A stretch of DNA of 64,000 nt from Clostridium_AF sediminicola (GCF_050402865.1 NZ_BAABMF010000001.1:558001-622000); one strand, 5' to 3'; numbered from the stretch's first letter, positions 26,179 to 35,534 are shown. Numbers and translations: made by a program. The notes: generated by a model from the letters alone, not told the origin.

Positions 26179-26206
26179 AAAGGATACCTCCTCTGAGATA
26201 TCCTTT
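26179..26206 (-). terminator. Hairpin after the nucleoside transporter operon
   Basis: Eight-base perfect arms AAAGGATA (26179-26186) and TATCCTTT (26199-26206), 33 bases beyond the permease stop codon. Only a weak T-rich tail follows (TTCAATT), so termination may be partial. Confidence 0.5.
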
Positions 26207-26238
26207 AGTATTCTTAAAATGTCTATATGATTTTCTAC

Positions 26239-27177
26239 TTATCTTTCTCCTTTTATATATGGATCTCCATCAGCCCTTGGTGCTATTGTTTTACCAACAA
26301 ATCCTGCCAAAGCTAACATAGTCAACACATATGGAAGTGCTTGATACACTTGTGTTGGAAGTCCCAATCCAAATCCTTGAGCAAATAGCTCAAGCGCTTG
26401 AGCAAATCCAAAGAAAATACATGCCCACATTGCTCCTATAGGTTTCCAGTTACCAAATATCATAGCAGCTAAAGCTATAAATCCTCTTCCTGCAACCATT
26501 CCGTCTCTAAACAATCTAATAGAACCCAAAGATAGATATGTTCCTCCAAGTCCTGCTAAAGCACCTGATAAAATAACACAAAAATATCTTATCGCAGATA
26601 CATTTATTCCAACTGTATCTGCAGCACTTGGATGCTCTCCAACTGAACGGATTCTTAATCCTAGTGAAGTCTTATATAAAACAAAGTTTGCAACAAACAC
26701 AAGTATTATTGCTAATATTACAAACCAATCTAATTCTGCTAAAAAACCACCAATTAACGGTATCTTAGATATAGCTACCGATGGATATGGTATCCCCTTA
26801 ACAACATCAGTTTGACCATTGGTTTTGTACAATTCATATATTAAGAAACTTGCAAGACCAGCCGCAAATAAATTTATCGCAACTCCTGATACAACTTGAT
26901 CTGCTCTTAAACTAACACTAAGTACAGCATGAATTATTGCTACAAGTGCTCCAGCTATTATACCTGCCAAAACTCCTATCCATGGATTTCCAGTAGATAT
27001 TGTAGCTGCTATTGAGAAAAACGCTCCCATAGTCATCATACCATCTAAACCAATATTTACAACACCTGACCGTTCTGAAAATACGCCACCTAATGCAGCG
27101 AAAATAAGAGGTGTAGCCATTCTTAATGTTGCTGCTAATATTGCTAATACAACAGGTAAGCTCTCAGTATTACTCAT
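26239..27177 (-). CDS. Nucleoside ABC transporter permease (YufQ/NupQ type)
   Basis: A 312-residue integral membrane protein of the branched-chain amino acid/BMP-type permease family with about nine helices. Typical segments are TPLIFAALGGVFSERSGVVNIGLDGMM near the start and the coupling region RSVGEHPSAADTVGINV. In Bacillus the equivalent with YufP, YufO and BmpA imports nucleosides. It overlaps the partner permease gene by 8 bases and so is translationally coupled. Last gene of the deoxynucleoside operon. Confidence 0.9.
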   Translation of the reverse strand: MSNTESLPVVLAILAATLRMATPLIFAALGGVFSERSGVVNIGLDGMMTMGAFFSIAATISTGNPWIGVLAGIIAGALVAIIHAVLSVSLRADQVVSGVAINLFAAGLASFLIYELYKTNGQTDVVKGIPYPSVAISKIPLIGGFLAELDWFVILAIILVFVANFVLYKTSLGLRIRSVGEHPSAADTVGINVSAIRYFCVILSGALAGLGGTYLSLGSIRLFRDGMVAGRGFIALAAMIFGNWKPIGAMWACIFFGFAQALELFAQGFGLGLPTQVYQALPYVLTMLALAGFVGKTIAPRADGDPYIKGER

Positions 27178-28264
27178 TTTTCATAGCCCCCTTCTTTCTT
27201 TTTTCTCTCAACCATTTGAACAAATAATCAGCTGCCACAAAGATAATTATAACTGCTTGAATTAATGAAACTATTTCCTTTGGTATTCCAACCATTTGTA
27301 AAGTTAGTGCACAACTATTTAAAGCTCCAAGTAATAATGCTGAAAATAATACTCCAATTGGATGACTTTTAGCAAGCAAAGCTACAGTTATTCCGTTAAA
27401 TCCATAATTCGTAAAACTTGCTAATTGATATCCTTGGTGTTGTACCCCAGCTAAATGAGTTGCACCACCTAATCCTGCAAGCATACCTGATATAACCATT
27501 GCTAGAATAATATTTTTCTTAACATTTATACCACCGTATTCTGCAGCATATGAGTTTAATCCAACCGCTCTAATTTCATACCCCTGAACAGTTTTCCAGA
27601 AGAAATAATAAACTAAAATTGCACAAATTATTGCTATAAATATACTTATATTAATCCTATATTTATCACCCATAAATCTCCAAAGTCTTGCTGACTCAAC
27701 TATTTTATTTGTAGTTGCAGAACCAGGCTTATTTAATGGTCCCAAAACAAAGTAATCTGAAACAGCTAAAGCTATAAAGTTCATCATAATAGTATTTACT
27801 ACTTCGTTTGTACCTGATTTTGCTTTCAAGAACCCGGGAATACCTGCCCATAAAGCTCCAAGGCCCACACCAGCGATCAATACCAATAAAATATGTATTA
27901 AAGCTGGAATTCCTGGTATTAATCCTACCATCGTAGCTGCTAATATACCAACAATAAATTGACCTTCAACACCTATATTAAATAGTCCGGTTTTAAATGC
28001 TACTGCATTAGCAAGTCCTGTAAATATTAGCGGTGTTGTATTTACAATTGTAGTATATATCTTTGTTTTACTCCCAAAGCTTCCTTTCCAAATTGCTGAA
28101 AATAACTGTTGAGAAGATGTTATAAATCCTTCTTCTTTTACCACCATAACTATAAAAACTGCAAGTATCATAGCTAACGCAATTGATATAATCGGTAATA
28201 ATAGTGCATTTTTTGCGGATACTAAAACACCTTGTGTTTTATTTCCTTTTTTATTTTCAACCAT
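27170..28264 (-). CDS. Nucleoside ABC transporter permease (YufP/NupP type)
   Basis: A 364-residue membrane protein with an N-terminal helix at about 20-45, a periplasmic-side loop, then the conserved permease core (NTTPLIFTGLANAVAFKTGLFNIG quoted in part: TPLIFTGLANAVAF; GVEGQFIVG; RAVGLNSYAAEYGGINV coupling motif). It forms a heterodimeric channel with the downstream permease. AGGAGG site before the ATG. It follows the ATPase gene after a 122-base gap that carries a weak AT-only hairpin, so this gap may tune expression. Confidence 0.9.
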   Translation of the reverse strand: MVENKKGNKTQGVLVSAKNALLLPIISIALAMILAVFIVMVVKEEGFITSSQQLFSAIWKGSFGSKTKIYTTIVNTTPLIFTGLANAVAFKTGLFNIGVEGQFIVGILAATMVGLIPGIPALIHILLVLIAGVGLGALWAGIPGFLKAKSGTNEVVNTIMMNFIALAVSDYFVLGPLNKPGSATTNKIVESARLWRFMGDKYRINISIFIAIICAILVYYFFWKTVQGYEIRAVGLNSYAAEYGGINVKKNIILAMVISGMLAGLGGATHLAGVQHQGYQLASFTNYGFNGITVALLAKSHPIGVLFSALLLGALNSCALTLQMVGIPKEIVSLIQAVIIIFVAADYLFKWLREKRKKGAMKNE

Positions 28265-28386
28265 AATTTTCCTCCTAACTAATCTTTATCTCTGATAAAT
28301 CTTGTGTTAATTTAATTTAGTCATTCACAAAATCTTATACATCAATAAGTTTTACACTTAATTAAATTTAAGTTTAAATGATTTAC

Positions 28387-29895
28387 CTAAATTGTTCCTC
28401 CTGCCATAAGTATTCCAAGCTTTTGTTCAGTTGCATTCTTACTGTCTAAAATTCCAACTATTTCTCCATCATACATAACTGCTATTCTATCAGATAAAGA
28501 CATTATTTCATCAAGTTCTAAAGATACTAGTAAAACAGCTCTACCATTGTCTCTTTCCGCTACTAGTCTTTTGTGTATATATTCAATAGCACCTACATCT
28601 AATCCTCTCGTAGGCTGAGCTACAATTATCATTTCAGGGTCCTTGCTTATTTCTCTTGCTACTATCATCTTTTGCTGATTTCCCCCTGATAAAGATGAAG
28701 CATTCACGTTTTCACTAGGTGTTCTTACATCAAATTCGTCAATAAGTTTTCTTGCATACTCTTTTACATTTCCATAATTCATTACTATTCCTTTTGAAAA
28801 AGGTTCTTTGTAATGATTACCTAGGATTGCATTTTCTGCAAGAGAATATTTCAAAACTAACCCTCTCTTATGTCTATCCTCTGGTACGTGACCAACACCT
28901 TCTTCAAATACTTCTCTTGGTGTAAATCCTGATAAATCTTTTCCACGGAACAATACTTTTCCACTAGTAGATTTTCGAAGCCCAGTAATAACTTCTATAA
29001 GTTCTGATTGCCCATTACCATCTACCCCTGCGATTCCAAGTATTTCCCCTTTGTGTAATTCTAAATTTAATCCTTTTAATACAGGAAGCTCTCTAGCATC
29101 TAGTGCTTTCAAGTTCTCGACTTTTAAGACTACCTCACCAACTTCCAACTCTTTTTTATCCACTTTCAAATTAACTTTCCTACCAACCATTAATTCTGCT
29201 AATTCATCTATATTAGTTGACTTAGTTTTAACTGTATCAATAACTTTCCCTCTTCTAACGATTGTAACTCTATCACTCATACTCATTACTTCTTTTAATT
29301 TATGAGTAATTAATATTACTGATTTGCCTTCTTTAGTCAAGTTTTTCAATATATTTCCTAATTCTTCTATTTCTTGAGGAGTCAATACTGCAGTAGGTTC
29401 ATCTAAAATCAAAATATCTGCACCTCTATAAAGTGCTTTTAATATTTCTACTTTTTGTTGTTGTCCAACAGTGATGTCTTCAATAATATCATTTGGATTG
29501 ATGTTAAATCCATATTTTTTAGCAAGTGCTTCAACATCATCTTTTGCTTTTTTCATATTTATTTTTAGACCTTTTTTAGGTTCACTTCCTAAGATTATAC
29601 TTTCAGCTATAGTAAAATTATGTACCAACATAAAGTGCTGATGCACCATTCCAATCCCCACATTAATTGCATCTGAAGGTCCTTTGAATTTTACTTTTTC
29701 TCCTTTAACAAAAAGATCTCCTTTTTCTGCCTGATATAGACCATAAAGTACATTCATTAACGTAGTCTTTCCTGCGCCATTTTCTCCTAAAAGTACGTGA
29801 ATTTCTCCCTTTTCAAGATCAAAATTAACATCAGAGTTAGCTATTACACCAGGAAACATCTTGGTAATATTTTTCATTTGAACTACCTTTTCCAT
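28387..29895 (-). CDS. Nucleoside ABC transporter ATP-binding protein (YufO/NupO type)
   Basis: About 502 residues with two ABC domains in tandem. First domain: Walker A GENGAGKTTL, signature VGQQQKVEILKAL, Walker B LILDEPTAVLT. Second domain: degenerate Walker A GVDGNGQSEL, signature LSGGNQQKMIVAREI. This asymmetry is typical of the sugar and nucleoside type. The ATG chosen lies 8 bases after AAGGAG; a GTG two codons upstream is closer to the site. Energises the two permeases encoded downstream. No BMP-family lipoprotein receptor is encoded in the operon, which is unusual. Confidence 0.92.
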   Translation of the reverse strand: MEKVVQMKNITKMFPGVIANSDVNFDLEKGEIHVLLGENGAGKTTLMNVLYGLYQAEKGDLFVKGEKVKFKGPSDAINVGIGMVHQHFMLVHNFTIAESIILGSEPKKGLKINMKKAKDDVEALAKKYGFNINPNDIIEDITVGQQQKVEILKALYRGADILILDEPTAVLTPQEIEELGNILKNLTKEGKSVILITHKLKEVMSMSDRVTIVRRGKVIDTVKTKSTNIDELAELMVGRKVNLKVDKKELEVGEVVLKVENLKALDARELPVLKGLNLELHKGEILGIAGVDGNGQSELIEVITGLRKSTSGKVLFRGKDLSGFTPREVFEEGVGHVPEDRHKRGLVLKYSLAENAILGNHYKEPFSKGIVMNYGNVKEYARKLIDEFDVRTPSENVNASSLSGGNQQKMIVAREISKDPEMIIVAQPTRGLDVGAIEYIHKRLVAERDNGRAVLLVSLELDEIMSLSDRIAVMYDGEIVGILDSKNATEQKLGILMAGGTI

Positions 29896-30007
29896 TTTCA
29901 CAACTCCTTCATCATTTCTTTAAACAGATTTCTAATAAACTGAAACATTATACAAGTAAATAGCTTAACAATAATTAAACTTTTTAACATGTATAAATCG
30001 AACTTTC

Positions 30008-31333
30008 CTAAAGAAACATTACCCCATCTTTAGTAACAACACCTTTTATAAGTTTTGTCTTTTTAACTTCTTCTTTAACTATATTATAAGCTTTTACAAT
30101 CATTTTTTCAGCTTCTTCTTGTTTTTTTTCATTATTTGCAAAAATTGTAGCTATGGATTCTCCTTGAGAAACATAATCTCCAATTTTTTTATTAATAACA
30201 AGTCCTACTGATAGGTCAATATTACTCTCTTTTGTTTCACGGCCTGCTCCTAATACTAAAGCAGCTCTACCAATATCATCAGCTTTTATTCCTTTTACAT
30301 ATCCTGCTTCTTCAGCTTTAACTTCAGCAATTATAGAAGGCATAGGCATTAAATTTGGATTTTCAACAAATTCTGGATTTCCACCTTGAGCTTTAACGAG
30401 TTCTTTTAACTTAGACAATCCCTTACCCGACTTAATTATTTCTTCTAAAATGTTCCTACCTTCTTCTGCATCTTTAGCTTTTTTACCCAATACTAACATA
30501 TGAGATCCCAATGTTAAACATAATTCCGTTAAATCTTCAGGTCCTTTTCCTTGTAATGTTTCAATAGCTTCTTTAACTTCAAGTGCATTGCCAACAGCAA
30601 AACCTAAAGGCTGATCCATTTCTGTAATAACTGCAATAGTATTTCTACCAACATGTGTTCCGATATCAACCATTTCTTTAGCTAGTTCAAATGAGCTTTC
30701 TTCTTCTTTCATAAACGCCCCACTACCAGTCTTAACATCAAGTACTATTGCATCTGCTCCTGAGGCAATTTTTTTACTCATAATACTACTGGCTATTAAT
30801 GATAAGTTATCAACAGTGGCTGTTACATCACGAAGTGAATAAAGCTTTTTATCTGCAGGTGCAAGATTTGCAGTTTGACCACCTATAGCTATCTTAAACT
30901 TATTAACATCTTCAATAAACTTTTCAATAGGCATCTCAACGGTAAATCCATCAAAAGATTCCAATTTATCAATAGTTCCACCTGTATGGCCTAATCCTCG
31001 TCCAGACATTTTAGCCACTGGAACTCCTGCCGCTGCAACAATTGGACCTAATACTAAGGTGGTTGTATCACCAACACCTCCAGTACTGTGTTTATCAACT
31101 TTTATACCTTCAATTCCTGATAAATCTACTGTTTCACCACTTTCAACAATAGCTTTCGTAAGATCAGCCGTTTCTCTTTTATTCATCTTTTGAAAATATA
31201 TTGCCATCATTAAAGCAGAAACTTGGTAATCTGGTATTTCACCTTTTGCATATCCTTGAACAAAAAAATTAATCTCATTAGTTAGCAGTTCTCCACCATT
31301 TCTTTTTTTCATTATCAAATCATACATTCTCAT
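30008..31333 (-). CDS. pdp: Pyrimidine-nucleoside phosphorylase
   Basis: Splits thymidine, uridine and deoxyuridine with phosphate to base and (deoxy)ribose-1-phosphate. 441 residues with the alpha domain (MRMYDLIMKKRNG), the phosphate-binding KHSTGGVGDTTTL, MSGRGLGHTGGT and LDVKTGSGAFM segments and the C-terminal alpha/beta barrel-hybrid domain. The KHS/DVKTGSGAF pattern fits the Firmicute pyrimidine-nucleoside (Pdp) type better than Escherichia coli DeoA, although the two cannot be fully separated by eye. It lies downstream of deoC and upstream of the transporter, giving uptake and breakdown in one operon. Confidence 0.94.
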   Translation of the reverse strand: MRMYDLIMKKRNGGELLTNEINFFVQGYAKGEIPDYQVSALMMAIYFQKMNKRETADLTKAIVESGETVDLSGIEGIKVDKHSTGGVGDTTTLVLGPIVAAAGVPVAKMSGRGLGHTGGTIDKLESFDGFTVEMPIEKFIEDVNKFKIAIGGQTANLAPADKKLYSLRDVTATVDNLSLIASSIMSKKIASGADAIVLDVKTGSGAFMKEEESSFELAKEMVDIGTHVGRNTIAVITEMDQPLGFAVGNALEVKEAIETLQGKGPEDLTELCLTLGSHMLVLGKKAKDAEEGRNILEEIIKSGKGLSKLKELVKAQGGNPEFVENPNLMPMPSIIAEVKAEEAGYVKGIKADDIGRAALVLGAGRETKESNIDLSVGLVINKKIGDYVSQGESIATIFANNEKKQEEAEKMIVKAYNIVKEEVKKTKLIKGVVTKDGVMFL

Positions 31334-31415
31334 ATTTTCACATCCTTTTTTATAAATCTTGTTCTACAATATTCAAGATAATAATCACTCTTAATTATTC
31401 TAATTTATCAATCAC

Positions 31416-32084
31416 TTAATATCCTTTACTAGTATCTTCGCTACCTTCAACAATAGCTATTGACGCACTAGCTCCTATTCTACTTGCTCCAGCACATATT
31501 ACTGCTTCCGCATCTTCTTTTGTTCTAACTCCACCTGATGCCTTAACTCCCATATTGGCTCCTACAGTTTCTCTCATTAACTTAATATCTGCAACTGTTG
31601 CACCACCAGTAGAAAATCCAGTTGAAGTTTTTACAAAATCCGCTCCTGCTATTTTAGAAAGCTCACATGCCTTTACTTTCTCTGCATCTGTCAACAAACA
31701 AGCTTCAATAATTACTTTCACTAGTGCTTTTCCTTTAGCAACTTTTACTACTGCCTCAATATCTTCTCTTACAATATCATACTTATAATCTTTTAAAGCT
31801 CCAATATTTATAACCATATCTACTTCTTCTGCACCCATCTTAATTACTTCTTGAGTTTCAAAAGCTTTAACTTCTTTTGAATTTGCTCCTAATGGAAAAC
31901 CAATTACTACACAAGTTTTTACATCAGTTCCTTGCAACGCATTTCTTACTACAGAAGTATAAAAAGGATTTACACATACAGATGCAAAACCATATTTAAT
32001 TGCTTCTTCACATATTTTTAATACTTCGTCCTCTCTTGTTTGAGGTTTCAAAATAGTATGATCAATAAATTTTTCTAATTTCAT
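31416..32084 (-). CDS. deoC: Deoxyribose-phosphate aldolase
   Basis: Cleaves 2-deoxyribose-5-phosphate to acetaldehyde and glyceraldehyde-3-phosphate. 222 residues; begins MKLEKFIDHTILKP and has VCVNPFYT, VIGFPLGA, EVDMVINIGALK and the Schiff-base lysine K152 in VKTSTGFSTGGAT. The ATG is 8 bases after AAGGAG; an upstream in-frame ATG adds 19 residues not seen in the family. First gene of the deoxynucleoside operon, with a perfect cre/LacI-type operator about 225 bases upstream, close to the end of the regulator gene. Confidence 0.96.
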   Translation of the reverse strand: MKLEKFIDHTILKPQTREDEVLKICEEAIKYGFASVCVNPFYTSVVRNALQGTDVKTCVVIGFPLGANSKEVKAFETQEVIKMGAEEVDMVINIGALKDYKYDIVREDIEAVVKVAKGKALVKVIIEACLLTDAEKVKACELSKIAGADFVKTSTGFSTGGATVADIKLMRETVGANMGVKASGGVRTKEDAEAVICAGASRIGASASIAIVEGSEDTSKGY

Positions 32085-32307
32085 AAAATCACTCCTTAAG
32101 ATTATTTTAAATACTATCATTGTTAAATTTACGATATTCATAAATTCTTTAATTACATAAACTGTAATAAAAATTCCATTTTAAACTTTATATTAAAACT
32201 CATTGTTTATTCTTAATATTTTTTACAAAAATATTCATTAATGATTTGTGATATGAGGGTACTTGTTAACCTCCACTTGTAAGAATCAACATACTACCTT
32301 AAAATGA

Positions 32308-32322
32308 TTGAAATCGCTTCCA
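32308..32322. promoter_or_regulatory. cre/LacI-type operator upstream of deoC
   Basis: TTGAAATCGCTTCCA contains TGAAATCGCTTCCA, which fits the cre consensus TGWAANCGNTWNCA at all 14 positions. It lies between the LacI-family gene and deoC and resembles the two sites upstream of that regulator. Confidence 0.6.
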
Positions 32323-32349
32323 CATATTTTTACTACTACTGTTTTAAAT

Positions 32350-33372
32350 TCATTTTTTTATTAGTTTTTCCGAACCTTTTAAAACCAATTCAGGCAAAAG
32401 CATTACTTTCTTGATTTCTTTATTTTCTTTATTTTTAAATATCTCAATAAGCATTTCCATTCCTGCTCTGCCCATTTCTCTCGTCGGTCCATTTATATAA
32501 CTGATATTTAGACCTAATGTGTTAAGAACCTCTACTTTATCAAATCCAACAAGTGCAATATCTTCTGGTATTTTCATATCTTTTTCAAATATTGCTTTTA
32601 AACACCCCAATGTCATCATATTGCTACTAACAAAAATAGCTGTTGGTCGATCTTCCATATTTAAAATTTCTTTTGCTGCTTCATATGCGCTATCCAATAA
32701 ATATTCACCGTTAAATATATATCTATCGTTTAATGGTATTTCATATAAATTCATAGCTTTTGTATATCCTAAAACTCTATCTTTCGCAGGTTTTGAATTC
32801 ATACGCCCAGTAATAATAGCAATCTTTTTATGACCAGCTTTTATTAGGGCTTCTGTACCCTCATAAGCTCCTTTAATATTATCAACGAATACTCCATTGA
32901 AGTTAGAATATCTAACATGACCGTCTACTAAAACTATCGGTGTACCTAAGTTTTCAATAATTCGTAAGTATTCACAATTTATTTCATCTTCTACGGATGT
33001 AGGAACTATGATAAGTCCTTGTATCCTCTGTTCTTTTAATAGCTTTAAAGCTTTTATTTCTTTATCAATATTTTCATCAGTATCAAACAAAATAATATTT
33101 AAATTATGTTTATCTGCGACATCACTAATTCCTTTGATTACTTCACCAAAAAAAGGATTGTTTATGTCAGGAACAATTACACCAATAGTATTAGTTTTAT
33201 TTCTAGATAAACTTCTTGCTATGGCATTTGGAGTATAATTCAATTCTTTCATAACTTTTAAAACTTTTTCTCTCGTATCTTTTTTTACATATCCAGAATC
33301 ATTTAAAACTCTTGAAACCGTAGCTTGTGACACACCAGATTTCTTTGCTATATCGCTTATTGTAACTGTCAT
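32350..33372 (-). CDS. LacI family transcription regulator
   Basis: A 340-residue LacI/GalR protein: helix-turn-helix and hinge (TISDIAKKSGVSQATVSRVLN, NYTPNAIARSL, residues 3-60) followed by a periplasmic-binding-protein-like sensor domain (GVIVPDINNPFF, GLIIVPTS, VDNIKGAYEGTEALI, VGFDKVEV). It reads leftward into the deoC-pdp-transporter operon and three operator-like palindromes flank its gene, so a role as deoxynucleoside or deoxyribose-responsive repressor is likely. It could also be a catabolite regulator; the effector cannot be read from sequence. Confidence 0.9.
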   Translation of the reverse strand: MTVTISDIAKKSGVSQATVSRVLNDSGYVKKDTREKVLKVMKELNYTPNAIARSLSRNKTNTIGVIVPDINNPFFGEVIKGISDVADKHNLNIILFDTDENIDKEIKALKLLKEQRIQGLIIVPTSVEDEINCEYLRIIENLGTPIVLVDGHVRYSNFNGVFVDNIKGAYEGTEALIKAGHKKIAIITGRMNSKPAKDRVLGYTKAMNLYEIPLNDRYIFNGEYLLDSAYEAAKEILNMEDRPTAIFVSSNMMTLGCLKAIFEKDMKIPEDIALVGFDKVEVLNTLGLNISYINGPTREMGRAGMEMLIEIFKNKENKEIKKVMLLPELVLKGSEKLIKK

Positions 33373-33395
33373 TTCTGACCCTCCTATTTATTTCA

Positions 33396-33409
33396 GTAAC
33401 CGCTTTCAT
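33396..33409. promoter_or_regulatory. cre/LacI-type operator, proximal to the LacI gene
   Basis: The 14-mer ending at 33408, AGTAACCGCTTTCA, matches TGWAANCGNTWNCA at 13 positions; 24 bases upstream of the LacI start codon. Suggests autoregulation. Confidence 0.5.
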
Positions 33410-33438
33410 GTTTAAAATAAAAAAATAGTCTCTATTTG

Positions 33439-33452
33439 TGATAGCGATTACA
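33439..33452. promoter_or_regulatory. cre/LacI-type operator, distal to the LacI gene
   Basis: TGATAGCGATTACA; its reverse complement TGTAATCGCTATCA fits all 14 positions of the cre consensus. 43 bases from the proximal site, centre to centre (about four helical turns). Confidence 0.6.
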
Positions 33453-33504
33453 TATTAAATATACAATATTCTCACTAATAAATCAATAGGTTTTCATCAA
33501 AAAA

Positions 33505-33552
33505 ATACTGTATATATATGTATCTTGAAAATTATCTCAAGATTTACAGTAT
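33505..33552. repeat. Compound inverted repeat between the GGDEF gene and LacI gene
   Basis: Outer arms ATACTGTA (33505-33512) and TACAGTAT (33545-33552), inner arms ATCTTGA (33522-33528) and TCAAGAT (33537-33543). Lies between the GGDEF terminator and the LacI operators; could be a second terminator or a binding site. Confidence 0.5.
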
Positions 33553-33584
33553 ATATCTAGAATATCACTCTTCTTTTTTTATAT

Positions 33585-33625
33585 AATAAAAAACTCATAA
33601 AAAATTCACCAAATCTTTTATGAGT
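33585..33625 (-). terminator. Terminator of the GGDEF/HD-GYP gene
   Basis: Ten-base arms ACTCATAAAA (33593-33602) and TTTTATGAGT (33616-33625); the leftward transcript continues with TTTTTTATTATA. Confidence 0.75.
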
Positions 33626-33656
33626 ATATTTTTCATATTATTAATACTTAATGATT

Positions 33657-35339
33657 TTATAATGAATTACTCTCAACTATCACTTCAATAAATGCCTTTG
33701 CAATTTCTGGATCAAATTGAGTACCACTACATCTTTTTAATTCCTCTACAGCCTCTTCATAAGTTTTCGCTTTATTATAAGGCCTATTAGATGTCATTGC
33801 ATCAAAGCTGTCAACTACCGTAAGTACCCTTACTAAATAAGGTATTTCATCTCCTTTTAAATTTGACGGATACCCTGTTCCATCAAATCTTTCATGATGG
33901 TGCAGTATTAGCGGTGAAATATTTTGTAGAGAATCTACAGATTTTACAATATCTAATCCATTTTGGGTATGCTCCTTTAGCATATTCCATTCGTCATTTG
34001 TAAGAGCCATTTTTTTATTCAAAACTTGTTTCGGTATATTAATCTTTCCTATATCATGCATATATGCACCATAAACTAAGGTTTTTTTATCTTCTTCACA
34101 TAATTCTAATTTATCAGCTAATAATCTACTATATGATACCACTCTTTCAACATGACCATATGTATACTTATCTTTTGCATTTATTACACTAATTAAAGTT
34201 TTAATTGAAGTTATTAAATCAATGTGTTCTTCAGCTATATCCTTTTTTAATTCATCAAGAATAGATGTATAAATTTCCACCCTATTTTTATTAAAGAATT
34301 TAGCTTTATAAAGCGCATCATCAGCACTTTTTATAAGATCTATTTCACTTTTAGCCTTATCAGGATAAACAGATATTCCTATAGAAACTGTAACTTTTCC
34401 ATTAGGTTGATTTTCTTCACCTTCAAAGTACGTTTGTTCTATTTGTATTCTAAGCTTTTCAGCCATATTTTTAGCTTCTACTTCATTAGTATTGGGAAGT
34501 ATAATTGCAAATTCTTCTCCACCATATCTTGCAACAATATCTTCTGTATTGACACCATTTTGTAATAAATCAGCCACTTTTTTCAATACTTTATCGCCTT
34601 CTTGATGACCATACATATCGTTGTAATATTTAAAATAATCTATGTCAATAAAAATCATAGAAACACGATTATTTTCTTTTTCGCTAATTTCTACTTTTTC
34701 TTTTAAAGCATCATAAAAGAATCTATGATTATAAACATCTGTAAGTCCATCCTTATTAGCCAAATCTTCAAGTTTTTTGATGTGTTCACTTTCTGTCTTA
34801 ACATAGTAACCTAATGGCCATGCTGTTAGAATAAAAACTCCTACAAGAATTAAATCATTTTGAAAGAATTGATTTATTTCTGAGTTTGAACCATAAATTA
34901 AATCCACTCCAAGTATTAAAATTGAAGAAATACATGCTATTGTGACTCCATGCTTTATGCCCAATTCTATAGTAGAAGTAATTATTAAAAATAAAAACAA
35001 AAATTTAAAGTCACTTGTATATGCTCCAGTAAAAAGTACAACTAGAAAGAAAATAACCATAAAAAACACGTTCTCTATAACTTGTAATATACTAAAGTAT
35101 TTGCTTTTAATGCTACTACTTGTTGAAAAAGCCCATATAAAATATATTAATAATAGTATAGATATAGGAATAATTACAAAAAAGCTATAGAAAACACTAT
35201 TCGTATTATTAAAACAAATTTTATTTTCACTAAACAATTGTTCAAAAATACCTATACCTACAAATAAAATAGATGCTAATTTTACTATAGAAACAATTTC
35301 TTTTATTTTTTTTCTTTTATCATTTTGTATTTTATTCAT
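33657..35339 (-). CDS. Membrane-bound GGDEF and HD-GYP domain protein (cyclic di-GMP turnover)
   Basis: 560 residues. About six membrane helices in residues 16-180, then a GGDEF domain (DGLTDVYNHRFF, FIDIDYFKYYND, RYGGEEFAII with GGEEF at 273-277) and an HD-GYP phosphodiesterase domain (HD at 428-429 in MHDIGKINIP; HHERFDGTGYP at about 481-491). Both active-site signatures are intact, so the protein may make and break cyclic di-GMP. The RxxD inhibitory site five residues before GGEEF is absent. It lies directly downstream of agrD, but a strong hairpin separates them. Own terminator. Which activity dominates cannot be told from sequence. Confidence 0.93.
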   Translation of the reverse strand: MNKIQNDKRKKIKEIVSIVKLASILFVGIGIFEQLFSENKICFNNTNSVFYSFFVIIPISILLLIYFIWAFSTSSSIKSKYFSILQVIENVFFMVIFFLVVLFTGAYTSDFKFLFLFLIITSTIELGIKHGVTIACISSILILGVDLIYGSNSEINQFFQNDLILVGVFILTAWPLGYYVKTESEHIKKLEDLANKDGLTDVYNHRFFYDALKEKVEISEKENNRVSMIFIDIDYFKYYNDMYGHQEGDKVLKKVADLLQNGVNTEDIVARYGGEEFAIILPNTNEVEAKNMAEKLRIQIEQTYFEGEENQPNGKVTVSIGISVYPDKAKSEIDLIKSADDALYKAKFFNKNRVEIYTSILDELKKDIAEEHIDLITSIKTLISVINAKDKYTYGHVERVVSYSRLLADKLELCEEDKKTLVYGAYMHDIGKINIPKQVLNKKMALTNDEWNMLKEHTQNGLDIVKSVDSLQNISPLILHHHERFDGTGYPSNLKGDEIPYLVRVLTVVDSFDAMTSNRPYNKAKTYEEAVEELKRCSGTQFDPEIAKAFIEVIVESNSL

Positions 35340-35377
35340 TTGTAATTACCTCTTATCAATTATTAACTATTAAAAAG

Positions 35378-35407
35378 AATAAATAAGGTCTAATGACCTT
35401 ATTTATT
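35378..35407 (-). terminator. Strong terminator overlapping the agrD stop codon
   Basis: Perfect 13-bp stem AATAAATAAGGTC (35378-35390) with GACCTTATTTATT (35395-35407), TAAT loop, then TTCTTTTTAA in the leftward transcript. The agrD stop codon is inside the stem. It should end most agr transcripts before the GGDEF gene. Confidence 0.8.
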
Positions 35408-35534
35408 CTTCTCTTAAACATTTTGGTTCTTCAGGTTGATAACCATACCATACGCAAGCAGATGAGGATACTGTCATTGCAATAAAGGTAAAAATAATTG
35501 CTGCAACTCTAAATAATGACTTCTTGTTTTTCAT
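35403..35534 (-). CDS. agrD: AgrD-type cyclic lactone autoinducer pre-peptide
   Basis: A 43-residue peptide with an amphipathic, positively charged N-terminal leader (MKNKKSLFRV), a hydrophobic stretch, the core SACVWYGYQPEEPK and an acidic C-terminus ending REE. The core aligns with the Clostridium perfringens AgrD core SACLWFTHQPEEPK, where the ring is CLWFT; by analogy the signal here is a thiolactone ring C27-V-W-Y-G, perhaps with an SA tail. It lies 87 bases downstream of agrB on the same strand, as usual. A second cysteine (C39) in the tail is unusual. ATG behind GGAGTG with long spacing. Confidence 0.9.
   Translation of the reverse strand: MKNKKSLFRVAAIIFTFIAMTVSSSACVWYGYQPEEPKCLREE

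Noticed and set aside
32519..32833. 104-codon plus-strand frame inside the LacI gene
   Set aside because: Fully antisense to a gene with clear domains; composition unlike a protein-coding gene.
33657..35339. AgrC-like receptor in the GGDEF gene
   Set aside because: It has a multi-helix sensor part but GGDEF and HD-GYP outputs, with no histidine kinase domain.
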